NCBI GenBank assembly: GCA_031771865.1
Contig: JASISA010000026.1
Span: 620,001-684,000 of the forward strand
Direction of reading: 5' to 3'
DNA from: Nothophaeocryptopus gaeumannii
Taxonomy: Eukaryota; Ascomycota; Dothideomycetes; Mycosphaerellales; Mycosphaerellaceae
DNA length: 64,000 bases
Part shown: in pieces, positions 11,201 through 22,163 of the stretch
How positions within the stretch are numbered: the first letter of the stretch is position 1
Layout: every line of letters begins with the position of its first letter
Translations under genes and position numbers: made by a program
The notes under the pieces: generated by a model
Databases searched by the model: none
Told to the model about the DNA's origin: nothing
Seen by the model: the letters and a program-made list of their open reading frames with translations, nothing else

Positions 11201-14200
11201 CGTGGGAAGCGCTCGGAAGCACTCATATGTGTGAAGGTGCGTGCCACGTAAACGCGTACCTTCCTATAACGCACGCCACGCGCATCTCCAGAGTTTCCAG
11301 AATATCCAGTTCAGTCCAGAGTCCTCTCCAGTGGCAGGGTGCTTCATACGAAGCCAGAGAAGCCAGAGTCCAGAGTCCAGAGGTCGAAGTCCATTGAGAG
11401 TACAAGGCAACATCAGGCTGTGCATGTAAGAAGAAAAAGAAAAAGGGGATACTCACGTTAACCATCACCTGCGGAATGTCAGCATGTCACTCCATATTCT
11501 CCCAACTCGGTTGTCACTCACAGTCTTATACCCATTTGCCCTCAACGTCCTCACAGTCCGCACAGAGCACCAATCGAACTCCACACTGCTTCCAATGCGG
11601 TACACACCAGAGCCAAGGACCATGACACCCCGATCATTGAAGTTGATGTCATGCTCCGCTCCGTTGTAAGTGGTGTACAGATAGTTAGTATAAGCCGGGA
11701 ACTCCGCCGCCACAGTATCAATCTGCTTGACGAACGGCGTAATCCCCTCAGCAAGTCTCGCTCTCCTGACGTGGTTCTCATTCGAATCCCAGAACAAGCT
11801 CAACTGCTTATCGGAATACCCAAATTCCTTTGCTTTGCGGAACAAGTTGGCCGGGATGGAGTCGACGTTGTACTGGGTCATGAGTTTGCCAAAGTCAGAG
11901 ATCGACTTGAGCTTCCGCAAGAACCACTTGTCGATCTTGGTCAGTTCCCAGATCTTGTCGACGCCGTACCCGCTGTGCATAGCGTTGGCGAGAGCGAACA
12001 TGCGCTGGTCGGAAGGAGTTTGCAGTTCAGTATCGATGTCGATGGACATGAGGGCGGGTGTGTTGTGGTACCCGAGATTGCCTGGGTCGACGGATCGGAT
12101 GGCCTTTTGCACGGCTTCCTCGAATGTCCGACCAATGGCCATGACCTCACCGACACTCTTCATCGATGAGCCAAGGAGTGTGGACACTCGGGTGAACTTC
12201 TTCAGATCCCATCGTGGGATCTTGACAACCACGTAATCTAGGGAAGGCTCGAAGCATGCGCAAGTGACCTTGGTGACACTGTTCTTGACCTCGTTGAGTG
12301 GGATGTTCAAACCCAACTTAGCCGCGACGAATGCAAGTGGATATCCAGTAGCCTTAGAAGCCAGTGCCGAAGATCGCGAAAGACGGGCGTTGACCTCGAT
12401 AATGCAGTATTCTCTACTGTCCGGATTGAGCGCATACTGGATGTTACACTCTCCAACAACGCCCAAGTGGCGAATAACCCTCACGGCCGTCGTACGAAGC
12501 ATGTTGTAGTCCTCGTCGGATAGGGTCTGCGATGGAGCGACGACGATCGAATCACCAGTGTGGATACCGAGAGGATCGAAGTTCTCCATGTTACAAACGG
12601 TAATGCAGTTATCGAATGCATCTCGGACGACCTCGTACTCGATCTCCTTCCACCCCTTCATGCTGCGCTCGACAAGGATCTGTGGGCTAGCAGCAAAGGC
12701 CTTGTGGCAGAGATCGACAAGTTCCTGCTCGTTAGATGCGAAACCTGAGCCAAGCCCACCGAGAGCGTAGGCGGCACGGACGATCACAGGGAATCCAATA
12801 CCCTCCACAGCCTCGAGCGCTTCTTGCATGTTGTTCGCAGACTTCGACTTCGCGCATGGAGCGCCGATGGAGTCCATGCTGCGAGCAAACAGCTCACGAT
12901 CCTCGGTAGTGATGATGGTGTCGATTGGAGTACCGAGCACCTTGACGCCAAGCTCTTCAAACTCATCCTTGAGCTGAATACCGACCTGCAGCGCAGTCTG
13001 GCCACCGAATGTGCAGTAGATGGCATCTGGACGCTCCTGCTTGATGACCTTGCGAACAAAGTCTGCATTGACTGGCAGGAAGTAAACCTTGTCTGCCAAG
13101 CCCTTTGAGGTCTGGATGGTCGCAATGTTCGGGTTGATAAGAATGGTGTAAATGCCCTCTTCTTTGAGGGCCTTGATAGCCTGGCTACCGGAGTAATCGA
13201 ACTCTCCAGCTTGACCGATACTGAGACCACCGGAGCCCAGAACAAGGACCTTCTTGACATTGACGCGTGGGTGGAGTGCTCTGTTCTCCTCGATGTCACC
13301 ACCAGGGAAAGAAACTGGCTTTTGCATGAGGCTTGCGTCCTGGATGACATTCTGGATGGTGCTGATGAAAACATCAAACAGAAATTCGGTGTCTCTAGGT
13401 CCAGGAGTGCTCTCCGGGTGGAACTGAACGGAGAAGTACGGTCGGTTGACATGTCGGATACCCTCGTTGCTCTGATCGTTGGCGTTGACGAAGAGCTCGC
13501 TCCAGCCTGTTGGAAGTGTGTCTGCGTCCACAGCGTAACCGTGGTTCTGAGAAGTGATGTAGCACTTGCCTGAGAGCAAGCTTGTGCAGGGAATGTTGTG
13601 TCCACGGTTACCGAACTTCATCTTCAGTGTGTCTGCACCCGCGGCACGAGCAAGCAGCTGGTGTCCCAAACAGATACCGAAGATTGGTACCCGCGCCTCT
13701 TGCATCGTCTGCTGGATGTTCTTGACGGTCTGCTGCATCATCTTCGGGTCACCAGGACCATTGGAGATGAAAAGACCATCGTACTCCTTTCCAGCCAGCT
13801 CAGGGAAGTTATAATCCCATGGCACGACTTCCACCTCAACGCCGCGCGACACCAGGCAGCGCAGCTGGTTGTACTTGAGACCGACATCGACACACAGAAC
13901 ACGCACGGGACGACCTGACGGATGATGCAACGCACTGGACGCAGACGGGGAATAAATCTTGGGCTTCTTGGTTGAAACTGGGCAAGATCAGATTCTGGAC
14001 ACTATGACTACAGACTAGTAGTAAGGCAAGCTTACCGTCGGCAACCAGATTTCTGGTGTTGGGGTCGTAGAAGGGAATCTCCTCGTATACTGCTTCCTCT
14101 TTTGTTTTGCTGAAGTACCCGTTGGTGCGATTCGCACCGTTCACACCATTTGGTGCTAGTCTGCTGTTGACCTCATGGAGGTTTGTGCCAGATGTAATTG

Positions 14201-14768
14201 CAGGTGTTGCGGCACCCGCAGGTGTCATGGCACCAGTTGTGGGAGATGCAATGCCATTGGCCACGCGGCGAGTTCCAGTCTGCAGAAGCAGACGACCGAG
14301 CATGCTGCCCTTCTCGCGAATTTTCTTGGTCAGTGCGCGGGTGTCCACGCCGCAGATGGCGGGCACATTCTGCTCTTTCAGCCATTGGCCCAGTGAAGAG
14401 CTGGCTAAGTGGTGGGAGTAGTCCTCGCCGCAGTACGACGCGACAATCAGACCGGCAATGTGGATTTCCGAGGCCTCGAAGTGGGCGGGGAGGTCCTTGA
14501 GGATGGGGTCGAGGGCGTCGCGGGGCGGAACTCCGTAGTTGCCCACTAGCGGAAAGGTGATGACGAGGATCTGGCCGCGGTATGAGGGATCGGTGATGCT
14601 CTCTGGGTAGCCCACCATGCCCGTCTGGAAGACCAGCTCGCCGGCGACGCTGCGGTGGGCGCCAAAGCTGCGGCCCTCACAGAAGCGGATGGCCGCATCG
14701 CCGCTGCCGCTCTTGACCTCGAGAGCCATGTGCTGGCTGTCGCCGGTGCTTCCTTCCACGTCGGCCAT
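8285..14768 (-). CDS. pyrABCN: Multifunctional carbamoyl-phosphate synthase (glutamine) / aspartate carbamoyltransferase (URA2/pyrABCN type), without DHOase-like domain
   Basis: It makes carbamoyl phosphate from glutamine, bicarbonate and ATP, then carbamoyl aspartate: the first two steps of pyrimidine synthesis. Exons: 14036-14768, 11522-13977, 11457-11468 (12 nt), 10748-10772 (25 nt), 8285-10695. All join in frame to a 1,878-aa protein. The start is the ATG at 14768; the frame is open further upstream but has no ATG there. Domains: GATase (Cys in FGICLGHQ about 347, QFHPES about 430), both CPSase halves (GGLSIGQAGEFDYSGS about 485), a regulatory MGS-like domain about 1408-1528, and ATCase about 1574-1878 (FFEPSTRTS, MHPLPRN). 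Only about 45 residues link MGS to ATCase. In yeast Ura2 and Aspergillus pyrABCN an inactive dihydroorotase-like domain of over 300 residues sits there, so this protein is shorter by that amount. The 684-nt intron 10773-11456 is long for this genome. Confidence 0.95.
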
Positions 14769-15408
14769 CGTTGCTGCTTCTGCTTCTGCTTCTACCTGCT
14801 GCCTCGTTGCCGTGCCTGCCGTGGAGCGGTGCAGAGGAGAGGAGAGGATTTTCAGAAGCAAAAGTTTGGCGAAGAAGCTCGGTTTAAGAAAGTGTGCAGC
14901 GCGTCGTCCCGCGATATACTAGCGTGGCAGAAAAGATCAGCGATCGACGCAGGGACCATGCGCCAAGAACATGGAGCTCGGTGAGCCAGACAAACGGTAC
15001 AGACGTGAATGTGTAGGTAGAGAATGAACTATATCAGTTTCACGTGCAAGAGACAACAGTACGTACGTTCGAAATGACTCGTGTGATATATATGCCATGA
15101 TAGCTCGATCAAATTGTTGTCCGCTGCTCTACCCCGGCGATCATGACGATTTAGAGTTCGCTACCCTGGCATCAGTGTCTCACATCAGTTCTCAACTTCA
15201 CACCGATCAACGTTCATCTCAACAGCCTCTCACACCACCGTCTGCACGAGCATCTCCATACGGCGATCTCCTCAGCCATCTCGTTTTCACGTAGACGACC
15301 AACATTGAGACCGAGATTGTCCATCGACTCGAATGTCACGCCTTTGGAGCTGATCTTGATCAGGCGATGCTCATCAGAGCAGGAAAGAGGCTGAGATGGC
15401 GTGTGCAT
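14769..15408. other. Intergenic: pyrABCN promoter side
   Basis: The in-frame extension upstream of the pyrABCN ATG has no Met and is taken as 5' UTR. The rest contains no recognisable coding sequence, including no trace of the missing C-terminal half of the neighbouring MFS gene. Confidence 0.5.
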
Positions 15409-16338
15409 TCATGTTTCGCGCCTGTTCAGGCAAGCAGATCTCGAATGGAGGCATGTTGTTAGCCGCTGTTCGAATGTCCTCAAAGTGAGCTTTCCATGTT
15501 CGGGTCGAGAACTGAAATTCCAGAAACGATGTCTCCGCCCGACTGTCTTCCTCACTCCACCCTTTTCCTGATTCTCGGAAGCACAGCCCAGCACGTCGAT
15601 GCCTCCCACCCCGTAGGAGCCATGAGAAGCGCCGAGTACCACGGTGGAGTCCGCGAGATTGGCACAGAAGACATTGTTCAGTGCGAGATTTACAGCATCT
15701 CCCAAGCCCATGAAGAAGTACGCGACGACGACCATGGGAAAGGGCGGTGCGCAGGCAATGGCAATATAAGCTCCAATCATGAAGACTTCAGAAGCCATCA
15801 GTGTTTTTGCTCTACCTAGTCTGCCGAGGACCGGATCAGTGACAAAAGCAGCTGTAATGAACCCGATCGCATTGGCAATCCAGATGAGTGAGACAATGGC
15901 GTATCCAATGTGATAGAAAGTCTCAATATATGGAATCAGAGCGCCGGGGGCTGAATCGCTCATACCGTTGCCAAAGTAGATCAAACAAGCAGCCAGCACT
16001 CTCCATTTGTTCATTCGTGGGTATGAGAAGGATAGTAAGGCACTGACGACGGTCTGTTTTCTGGGAGTGGGTGGCTGGCTTGACTCAAGCTCGTTGGGCG
16101 TTCTGGAAGCTTGCGTCTCCGTGAAGTACGGCTTTTTCGCTTCTTCTGGCGTTCGTAGTAAATCTGGACTATTGGCATCGTCATATTCTGTTCGGGTAAG
16201 ATAGCCATGGTCCGCCAGTTCGATGGCATCCAGTTCCTCGATGGATGGTCCTCGCGAGCGGGTTCTGGCGTCTTGAGGCTCTGAAACATCCTTTCCAGAC
16301 TGCAGCTGGAGTCCAGCAGCGAATGCTAAAGAGGCCAT
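15409..16338 (-). pseudogene. Truncated MFS transporter (N-terminal half only)
   Basis: From the ATG at 16338 about 100 polar residues lead into a normal N-terminal MFS half. Segments include WRVLAACLIYFGNGMSDSAP, ALIPYIETFYHIGYAIVSL, TDPVLGRLGRAKTL (the MFS loop-2 motif) and YFFMGLGDAVNLALNNVF. It reaches GASHGSYGVGG at about residue 245. After that the frame becomes hydrophilic and Arg-rich with no membrane segments, and neither other frames nor downstream sequence to 14.9 kb restore TM7-12. The fold is related to fungal BSC6/fucose-permease-like carriers. I infer a 3' deletion. An expressed half-transporter cannot be excluded. It is divergent from SVF1. Confidence 0.7.
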
Positions 16339-16959
16339 TTTGAGACTAGTGTATGAGTGTCTTCGAGCGTTTCAAGAAGGGAAGGCATAGGAATGAGTAG
16401 GAGCGAAAGAGAGCTTTCAAAAGGCCACGAGCGGCTCAGTTGAACGTGGTCGATGTTGAGGCGATGGAACGTAGCCATTACCTCTGACTGGCCCATGAAT
16501 GGCCTACCTGCATATGTCTGAGAAATCAATGAGGCGGAATTGCTGAAAGCGGTGGGCAGACATTCGGGAGGTCCTTCCTGATTAGGCCCTTCCGAGAGGA
16601 GGGTACACGTCAAAGCGTGGAGAGAGAAAGTCTGGGGAGGATCCATTTTCACATTAAAGAGCCCGACGTGGATTGCTCAGCATGGGCGCGACGATGACGA
16701 AGGTGATGATGGTGACGATGAAGACGGTGTTTGTCGAGGACCAGGTGATTGAGAATTGCCTTGGCCGTTGCAGCTCGTGAAAGACATGGGATCCACGACT
16801 TAAAGCCATCGGTGTGTGTTTCATCCCACTCCGATGCGACCTTTGAACTTTGGAACGTCATTTGCGATCGCGTGTTTTCAAGGCGTGTCGCCTTCACAGT
16901 CTCTTGAGGAGAGACAAAAATCTACACCACACAGTAGATTGAACAAAGCCACCGCCATC
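16339..16959. other. Divergent intergenic region between the MFS relic and SVF1
   Basis: About 620 bp with no convincing ORF. It should hold the SVF1 promoter. A His/Asp codon-like GATGATGG-rich run at about 16690-16725 is low-complexity sequence only. Confidence 0.45.
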
Positions 16960-18244
16960 ATGTTGAACTGGATGAAACAGACGCATGTGCCAACCTGTTT
17001 CCAGCTGCCCTGCCGCACAGCTAACACATTCCCACAGCGTGGGCATCACGGATCACCACTATGGCCCCGAAGCAGTCGCCTCTGTCGCTGAGCAAGCCAA
17101 AGAGACGCCCTTCACCGAGATTGGCAAGAATGATGTGACTTGGGAGCAGGTCAATGGCACCAACGTTGAAACCAAGACCTTCTACGTCGTCGCAGACAGC
17201 GGCCACATCGCCCTCTTCCAAGTCATCTACAGTGATGTTTTGTGAGCATGTAAGAGGTGACTAGTGTGGAGCAAGGCTGATTGTTGGCTTACAGGGGCGT
17301 GCGGACAACAGCGCAGTTCAGCAGCAAAATCTTTGCCAAGGAAACTGGAAAGCAGCATCTGTGGACCTCGGACAACCTGAACCACTTCTCCTTCTCCAAG
17401 GACAAGCTCAACTTCAAGGCCGATGGGACCTCCATGGATCTGAGCGAGGATGGCAAGACATACCATATCAAATCCAACACGAGCAAGCAAGCCATTGTCG
17501 ATGTCAAGTTCACCCAGACTGCGCCGGGCTTTGTTGCCGGGAAGAATGGCAACACTCTCTTTGGGACAGACAAGGCGGATCCATGGGGAAGGATGAGGCA
17601 CGCTTTCTGGCCGAGATGTCAGGTGGAGGGCAGCATCATGACCAAAGACGGTCCCGTCGATGTGAAGGGCCAGGGCGTCTTCATTCACGCCCTGCAAGGC
17701 ATGAAGCCTCATTTTGCTGGTAAGATTCATGATTGGCTCCCACCAGAGCTCTTGCTGACACGCGATAGCCGCCAAGTGGAACTATGCCTACTTTCAATCT
17801 CCCAAATACACCGCCATCATGATGGAGTTCACGACACCACCATCTTATGGCGAAACAGTCGTCAACGTAGGCGGCATTGCCAAAGACGGCGAGATCATAT
17901 TCGGAGGCGCATCACCTTCGGTCACGGCCCAGCACACCGAGATCAAGGGCGATAAGGACAATGACTGGCCCGAACCTGGAGCAGCCGCGTTCACCTGGGA
18001 CGGCAAGACCAAAGACGGCAAAGACGTGCACGCGGAAATCAAGGACAGCTTGGGACCACGAACAGATCGAGTAGACGTCATGGGAGAACTGCCCAAGTTC
18101 GTCAAGCAGATTGTCGCAGGCGCCGCTGGAACGAAGCCATACATCTACCAATACTCACTCAAGACGAAGATGAAGCTCAACATTGCGGGACAGGAGGAGG
18201 ACGTGGAAGGCCAGCTCTTCATGGAAGCGACCTTCATCTCATAG
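16960..18244 (+). CDS. svf1: SVF1-like survival factor / ceramide-binding protein
   Basis: Four exons (16960-16982, 17038-17241, 17295-17719, 17769-18244) give a 375-aa protein. Landmarks are HHYGPEAVASVAEQAKETPF near the N-terminus, LGVRTTAQFSSKIF, GPVDVKGQGVFIHALQGMKP, AKWNYAYFQSPKYTAIMMEF and a C-terminal EDVEGQLFMEATFIS. This order matches the Svf1 family, whose yeast member binds and moves ceramides from ER to Golgi and protects against oxidative and cold stress. Intron 1 has a GC donor (GCATGT) and a CCCACAG acceptor. It is the only splice that keeps the family N-terminus (MLNWMKQ) in frame with exon 2. Introns 2 and 3 are normal GT-AG. The protein is slightly shorter than yeast Svf1 but close to the length expected for filamentous fungi. 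Confidence 0.9.
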
Positions 18245-18543
18245 AGCGAGACAGGTGTTCGCGTAAGTGGGAAGAAGCAGTGAGAGATATGAAACAGCAT
18301 GATGGAGTCGGAGTCGGAGTTTGAATGCTCAAGAGAGCACTAATGGACATGATCACACATATCTAACGCTTACGATCGGGCACGTGTAATGACATGAGAA
18401 TAGATCGACCACTCAGATACCACATCACTTTATTCTGTTGACAGAGGCCTCAGAATGTCCGCCTCAGATCAGTCTGCACTCTATTGGAGCCATCATGCGT
18501 CTGCTTCATGCGCGTCTGTCCCAGGCCACTATCAGAGCACAGT

Positions 18544-18643
18544 CACCCGCACGTCTCAACTTGAAGCATAACAACAACCTTCTCGTCGCACACCCGCACG
18601 TCTCAACTTGAAGCATAACAACAACCTTCTCGTCGCACACCCA
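18544..18643. repeat. 47-bp tandem duplication, two copies
   Basis: Two adjacent, essentially identical copies start at 18544 and 18591 with the phrase CACCCGCACGTCTCAACTTG, followed by a third partial start (CACACCC). A recent slippage or unequal-exchange event is likely. Confidence 0.9.
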
Positions 18644-18750
18644 CCGACGACAGCAAGTTCCACTGCTGGTTCAAGGCATCAATGTGTTATGCCGCATACA
18701 GGTCCCCAGCGCAGCAACTCCAGCTTCGCCGCGAGCTCGGCCTGGCCATG

Positions 18751-18784
18751 TGCCTCCCGCTGATGCTACCTTCAGCGGGAGGCA
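18751..18784. repeat. Perfect 13-bp inverted repeat (hairpin)
   Basis: TGCCTCCCGCTGA at 18751-18763 is the exact reverse complement of 18772-18784, separated by an 8-nt loop. The stem is GC-rich. It lies 820 bp upstream of the H4 variant and 500 bp past SVF1. Function unknown. Confidence 0.85.
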
Positions 18785-19600
18785 TGTGGCCCGGGTTGCC
18801 GACCCTCAACACATCAAAACTTCCTTGCAATTCTCGGCGCGAAACAAAGATGTATACGCAGAACATCTGGCGACGTGTTCCCCGAACGAACGCGGTACAT
18901 CGAGGGAGGCTGGAGGCATGTGGACCAGGCCTTCAACCACGACGTTTCACCTTCACCTTCTACGAGCCTTTACTCTACAGCACTAGCCTCCCGGCTTTCA
19001 ACACGAGAAAGTGCCCCGAAAACAGCCGCCGAATCGCAACGTCCCGACAATAGCTGCCGATTTGGCACGTCAAGGACCCATACCAACTAGAAATTAAAGC
19101 AGAATATGGCTTCTTTTCACCGCTTTCACTGCACTTGCCACCCAATTTCATGGCAGCCATCCCTCACTTCTGCAAAACAAATCCAAGATTGAGTGAAAAC
19201 GGGAACTGGACGCGAGCTACCCGTAACTTCAGCTTCGCCGTTTGTTGGAAAGGGAAGAACCGTTAGCATGTGAGACTGCGGGTTAGGTGTAAAACTGGAG
19301 GCCAAACGAATGGAGATGCTGGCTACGTTACACAGCAATGTTGAGGTGAGGTTCTGGACCTTCCGTCTTCGCTCCAACCTACACTCTTCACCACATCGAC
19401 CTTCGAACAGCAACAACATCCACGATACGCGGCAGCATACATCTAGCACCAAAAACGGCTGCTCAGTCAAGCGAAATCTACCTGACACCGATTCTACAAC
19501 CATTAGCCTCCGCTGACATACCAACTTGCCATCTTCCTCGTACATCGGCCCAAGTCCTTTAAGCAAGTACAACTTGTGAAACCAACAACTCACACAGAAG

Positions 19601-20240
19601 ATGGCTACTCCTGCCCGCGACCTCATCCTGGGCACCTCGCCATCTGCTTCTCGATTCCCTGGCGCTCGCAATGGCGATCGCCCACGTCACGGTCGCAAGA
19701 CCGCTCCTCCGGGTACTGGTTTTGGCAAGCGTGGCATGAAGCGCCACCGGTAAGTCCGCAATCATCTCGCAAGACAGAGGATCGAGCGCAGAGACTGAGA
19801 ATATGCCAGCCGCATTATTCGCGACACCATCTCAGGAATCACCAAGCCGGACATCCGTCGTCTGGCACGTCGCGGTGGAGTCAAGCGGATCTCTGGCGAC
19901 ATCTATGAACAGGCTCGCCTTGCGCTCAAGGCGTTCCTCACCAAGGCATGGGCTGCTACTTGAAACTTTGGGATGAAGAACTTGCTGACAGAAGTTTCAG
20001 ATCTTGATGACTGCGCTCTACGTCCTTGGTAAGTACCTTCTATCCTGAAGCTGATGAAGCCCGTTACTGACCGACTTTACCCGTAGAGTACCAGAAGCGC
20101 AAGACCGTCACCACTTCAGACGTCGTCTTCGCTCTCAACCATATCGGCCAGCCGATCTACGTGAGTACACTGCAGCTTCGGTCCTGGAGGACATCGCTGA
20201 CAGTGGACAGGGCTTTGGCGAAATCAAGGGTCGTCGTTGA
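19601..20240 (+). CDS. Divergent histone H4 variant with extended N-terminal tail
   Basis: Five exons (19601-19749, 19810-19945, 20001-20028, 20087-20160, 20211-20240) give 138 aa. The histone fold aligns with canonical H4 without a gap: GMKRHRRIIRDTISGITKP, DIRRLARRGGVKRIS, YQKRKTVTTSDVVFALNHIG and a C-terminal IYGFGE. Compared with canonical H4, the tail is 31 residues longer and begins MATPARDLILG, and the C-terminus adds IKGRR. The equivalents of K5 and K8 are Pro and Thr, K12 and K16 are kept (K43, K47), and K20 is Arg (R51). In the core, K91-R92 become Asn-His and R95 becomes Gln. K77-R78-K79 is retained. Intron 2 uses a GC donor (AAG|GCATGG) with branch GCTGAC. Canonical fungal H4 is almost invariant, so this is a variant, not the main H4 gene. 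Variants of H4 have been reported in Neurospora. Confidence 0.9.
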
Positions 20241-20704
20241 GTGTCCATGAGACACTGGCACGAACCCATCAAGCATACAGATATCGGAAACGCGTACTTC
20301 GGCACCTCTCACGCTAGATGAGGATCATAAGAGCTTTGCAAGGATATCTGGAAGAGACGAGCCGCATCGGAACAGGCTTGAACGATCGAGATTGAGAGGC
20401 AGCACGAGAACGGATGCTGGATCATCTGCACACTTTCGTTTATCGGGACTACTGGAGACTTTGTATAATAGAGACTGGATGCCACAGAGGTCCCGAGAAT
20501 ACATGAGATTGGGAGCTCAGCACTTGATCTGGACTCAGCTCTTCTCATCGAAGGTGCGGCCTTCTGCATGTGAAAGCCGTTGCCAAGCATACGGTGCAGC
20601 ATGCATGGACCACTGGCCTACGCGTCCACACCTCCAAGCTCCGCAAGCTCCTCCTCTGGCTTCTCACACCAACAAGCATCCACTGAAATGGTCTTCGAAG
20701 CAAG

Positions 20705-21653
20705 ATGGCAACGCCACTCCCTCCGGAGCAAGATCACTACAAGGTGATGGGTCTCACCGTCACGGCCAATCACCAAGACATCCTCAACAGGCGCAAGAAG
20801 CTCCGCTTCATCTACCACCTCGACAGACACTCCCGTAAGAGCAAAGAGGAGCAGACAGCATGGGCGAAGAAGTTCAAAGCGGTAAGACTTTGCCTTTGGA
20901 AACGGTCTTGACACCACTGACTTTGCATGCAGGTTGAGGCTGCCGTCGACGTGCTCATCGACGCTTACAAGAAGGAGCCGTACGACTCCCGACACCACAT
21001 CGTCAAGGCAGCCTGGGAGGTGTGGGAGAAGGCGACGGGCTACGATTCAGCTCCGCCACCAGGCTCTGTCCAGATCCCGGCGCCAGCAGCTTCAGCCGCG
21101 AAGCAGGAGCAGAAGGAGCGGCAAGCCAACTCATCAAATAAGTCGCGAGCCACGAAGGCTTCTTACACCGAAGTCCCATCTGAATCAAAGAAATCTAGCA
21201 AATTCCAGGCATACGCGGAAGAGGAGGACGAGGCCAGCTCAGGTAGCGACTCTTTCTCAACCCCCAACACCGAAGCGCCAACTTCCGATAACAAGAAAGA
21301 CGAGGTGCAGGAGTATTTCGGCAAAGAAATTCGACCTTCCCAAAGGTCCATCCCGCAACGTCTGCCGCCGGGTCTCCTACATGCACATGCTCTGCGGCCA
21401 CTCCGATGCTACCAACCTCAGCCACCTTTCCTACTGCGGCAAGAAACAGGATGGTGAAGCCCACTCGTGCTTCGGCTTCGATGACGCAGAGGAGAACCTG
21501 AAGGGCTGGTGTCCTACGTGCTGTCTTGACCAGCAGAAGTTCATGACTGCGGCCATGATCAAGCACTTGAAAGGCAAGACCGAGGATTGGGGCAAGAATT
21601 TGGGTAAGGAGATGGTCAAGATCAGCTCCGCTTTGCGCGGCAAGGATGGTTGA
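20705..21653 (+). CDS. Degenerate J-domain protein with Cys-rich C-terminus
   Basis: Exon 1 (20705-20881) and exon 2 (from 20933) encode a J-like domain: HYKVMGLTVTANHQDI, then RFIYHLDRHS, then AVDVLIDAYKKEPYD. The helix II/III loop has HLD where functional J-domains have HPD, so Hsp70 stimulation is doubtful. A Lys/Glu/Ser-rich linker follows. The C-terminal part (CGHSDATNLSHLSYCGKK, then GWCPTCCLDQQKF) has paired cysteines that could bind zinc. It lies in another frame, reached either by an intron with GT at 21243 and AG at 21345 (giving 264 aa) or by a frameshift. The would-be intron also reads as open acidic coding sequence, so this needs transcript support. I know no named orthologue. 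Confidence 0.65.
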
Positions 21654-22163
21654 CCCAGCCAAAGCGTTGGGTCAAGAGCTTCAACAGCTTTACATGGGGA
21701 GATGAGGTCTGTTCAACACAGACGAATGACGAGTGATGAGGATTTTGTGCCTGGGAGATTGATGTCAAGTTGGTGAAGGAGAGGTGTAGAGGATAAAGAC
21801 TGTAATGCGTAAACAATGAAGGTATGGGAACGGAGAAGTAGCATACTACCGTTTTCTCCATCTCATTGGTTCTTCAAATATAGTCCATCCGTCCTTAGAT
21901 AGTGTCTTCTATGAGCCAAAGCATCATGAGAAATGACATGCAACCTCGAGTGGATAGTCGAGCTATTGCCAAATTGAGACGTTCACATGCGTCTTGGCGC
22001 TCTTCGTGCGTTCCCGAAGCGATTAGACTTTTGCTAGCGCACGTGCACACATCACTTTGCACACGACGCCGCGTGCTGCTCTTCTCGCATCATGTTCAAG
22101 CTATTACATTTACATTCATCACCATCACATCGCGATCACTATCGCCACCGCCGGCAGATCAAG
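21654..22163. other. Intergenic
   Basis: Downstream of the J-like gene and upstream of the F-box-like gene. The frame of the latter is open back to an ATG at 22092, but the ATG at 22164 (AAGATGG) has the better context. Nothing else recognised. Confidence 0.4.

Larger units (their letters stand above)
18245..19600. other. Long intergenic region upstream of the H4 variant
   Basis: Contains a 47-bp tandem duplication and a perfect 13-bp hairpin (listed separately). ORFs here such as 18682-19053 have no recognisable domain. The last 200 bp are presumably the H4-variant promoter and 5' UTR. Confidence 0.5.

Noticed and set aside
10904..11456. Extra exon or nested gene in the 684-nt pyrABCN intron
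   Set aside because: Protein continuity is complete without it, and the ORFs inside are low-complexity or lack motifs.
12784..13605. 273-aa ORF in another frame of pyrABCN
   Set aside because: Ser/Arg-rich shadow of the CPSase exon.
18682..19053. 123-aa plus-strand ORF between SVF1 and the H4 variant
   Set aside because: Overlaps the hairpin, has no domain or coding-like composition, and a competing frame is equally open.
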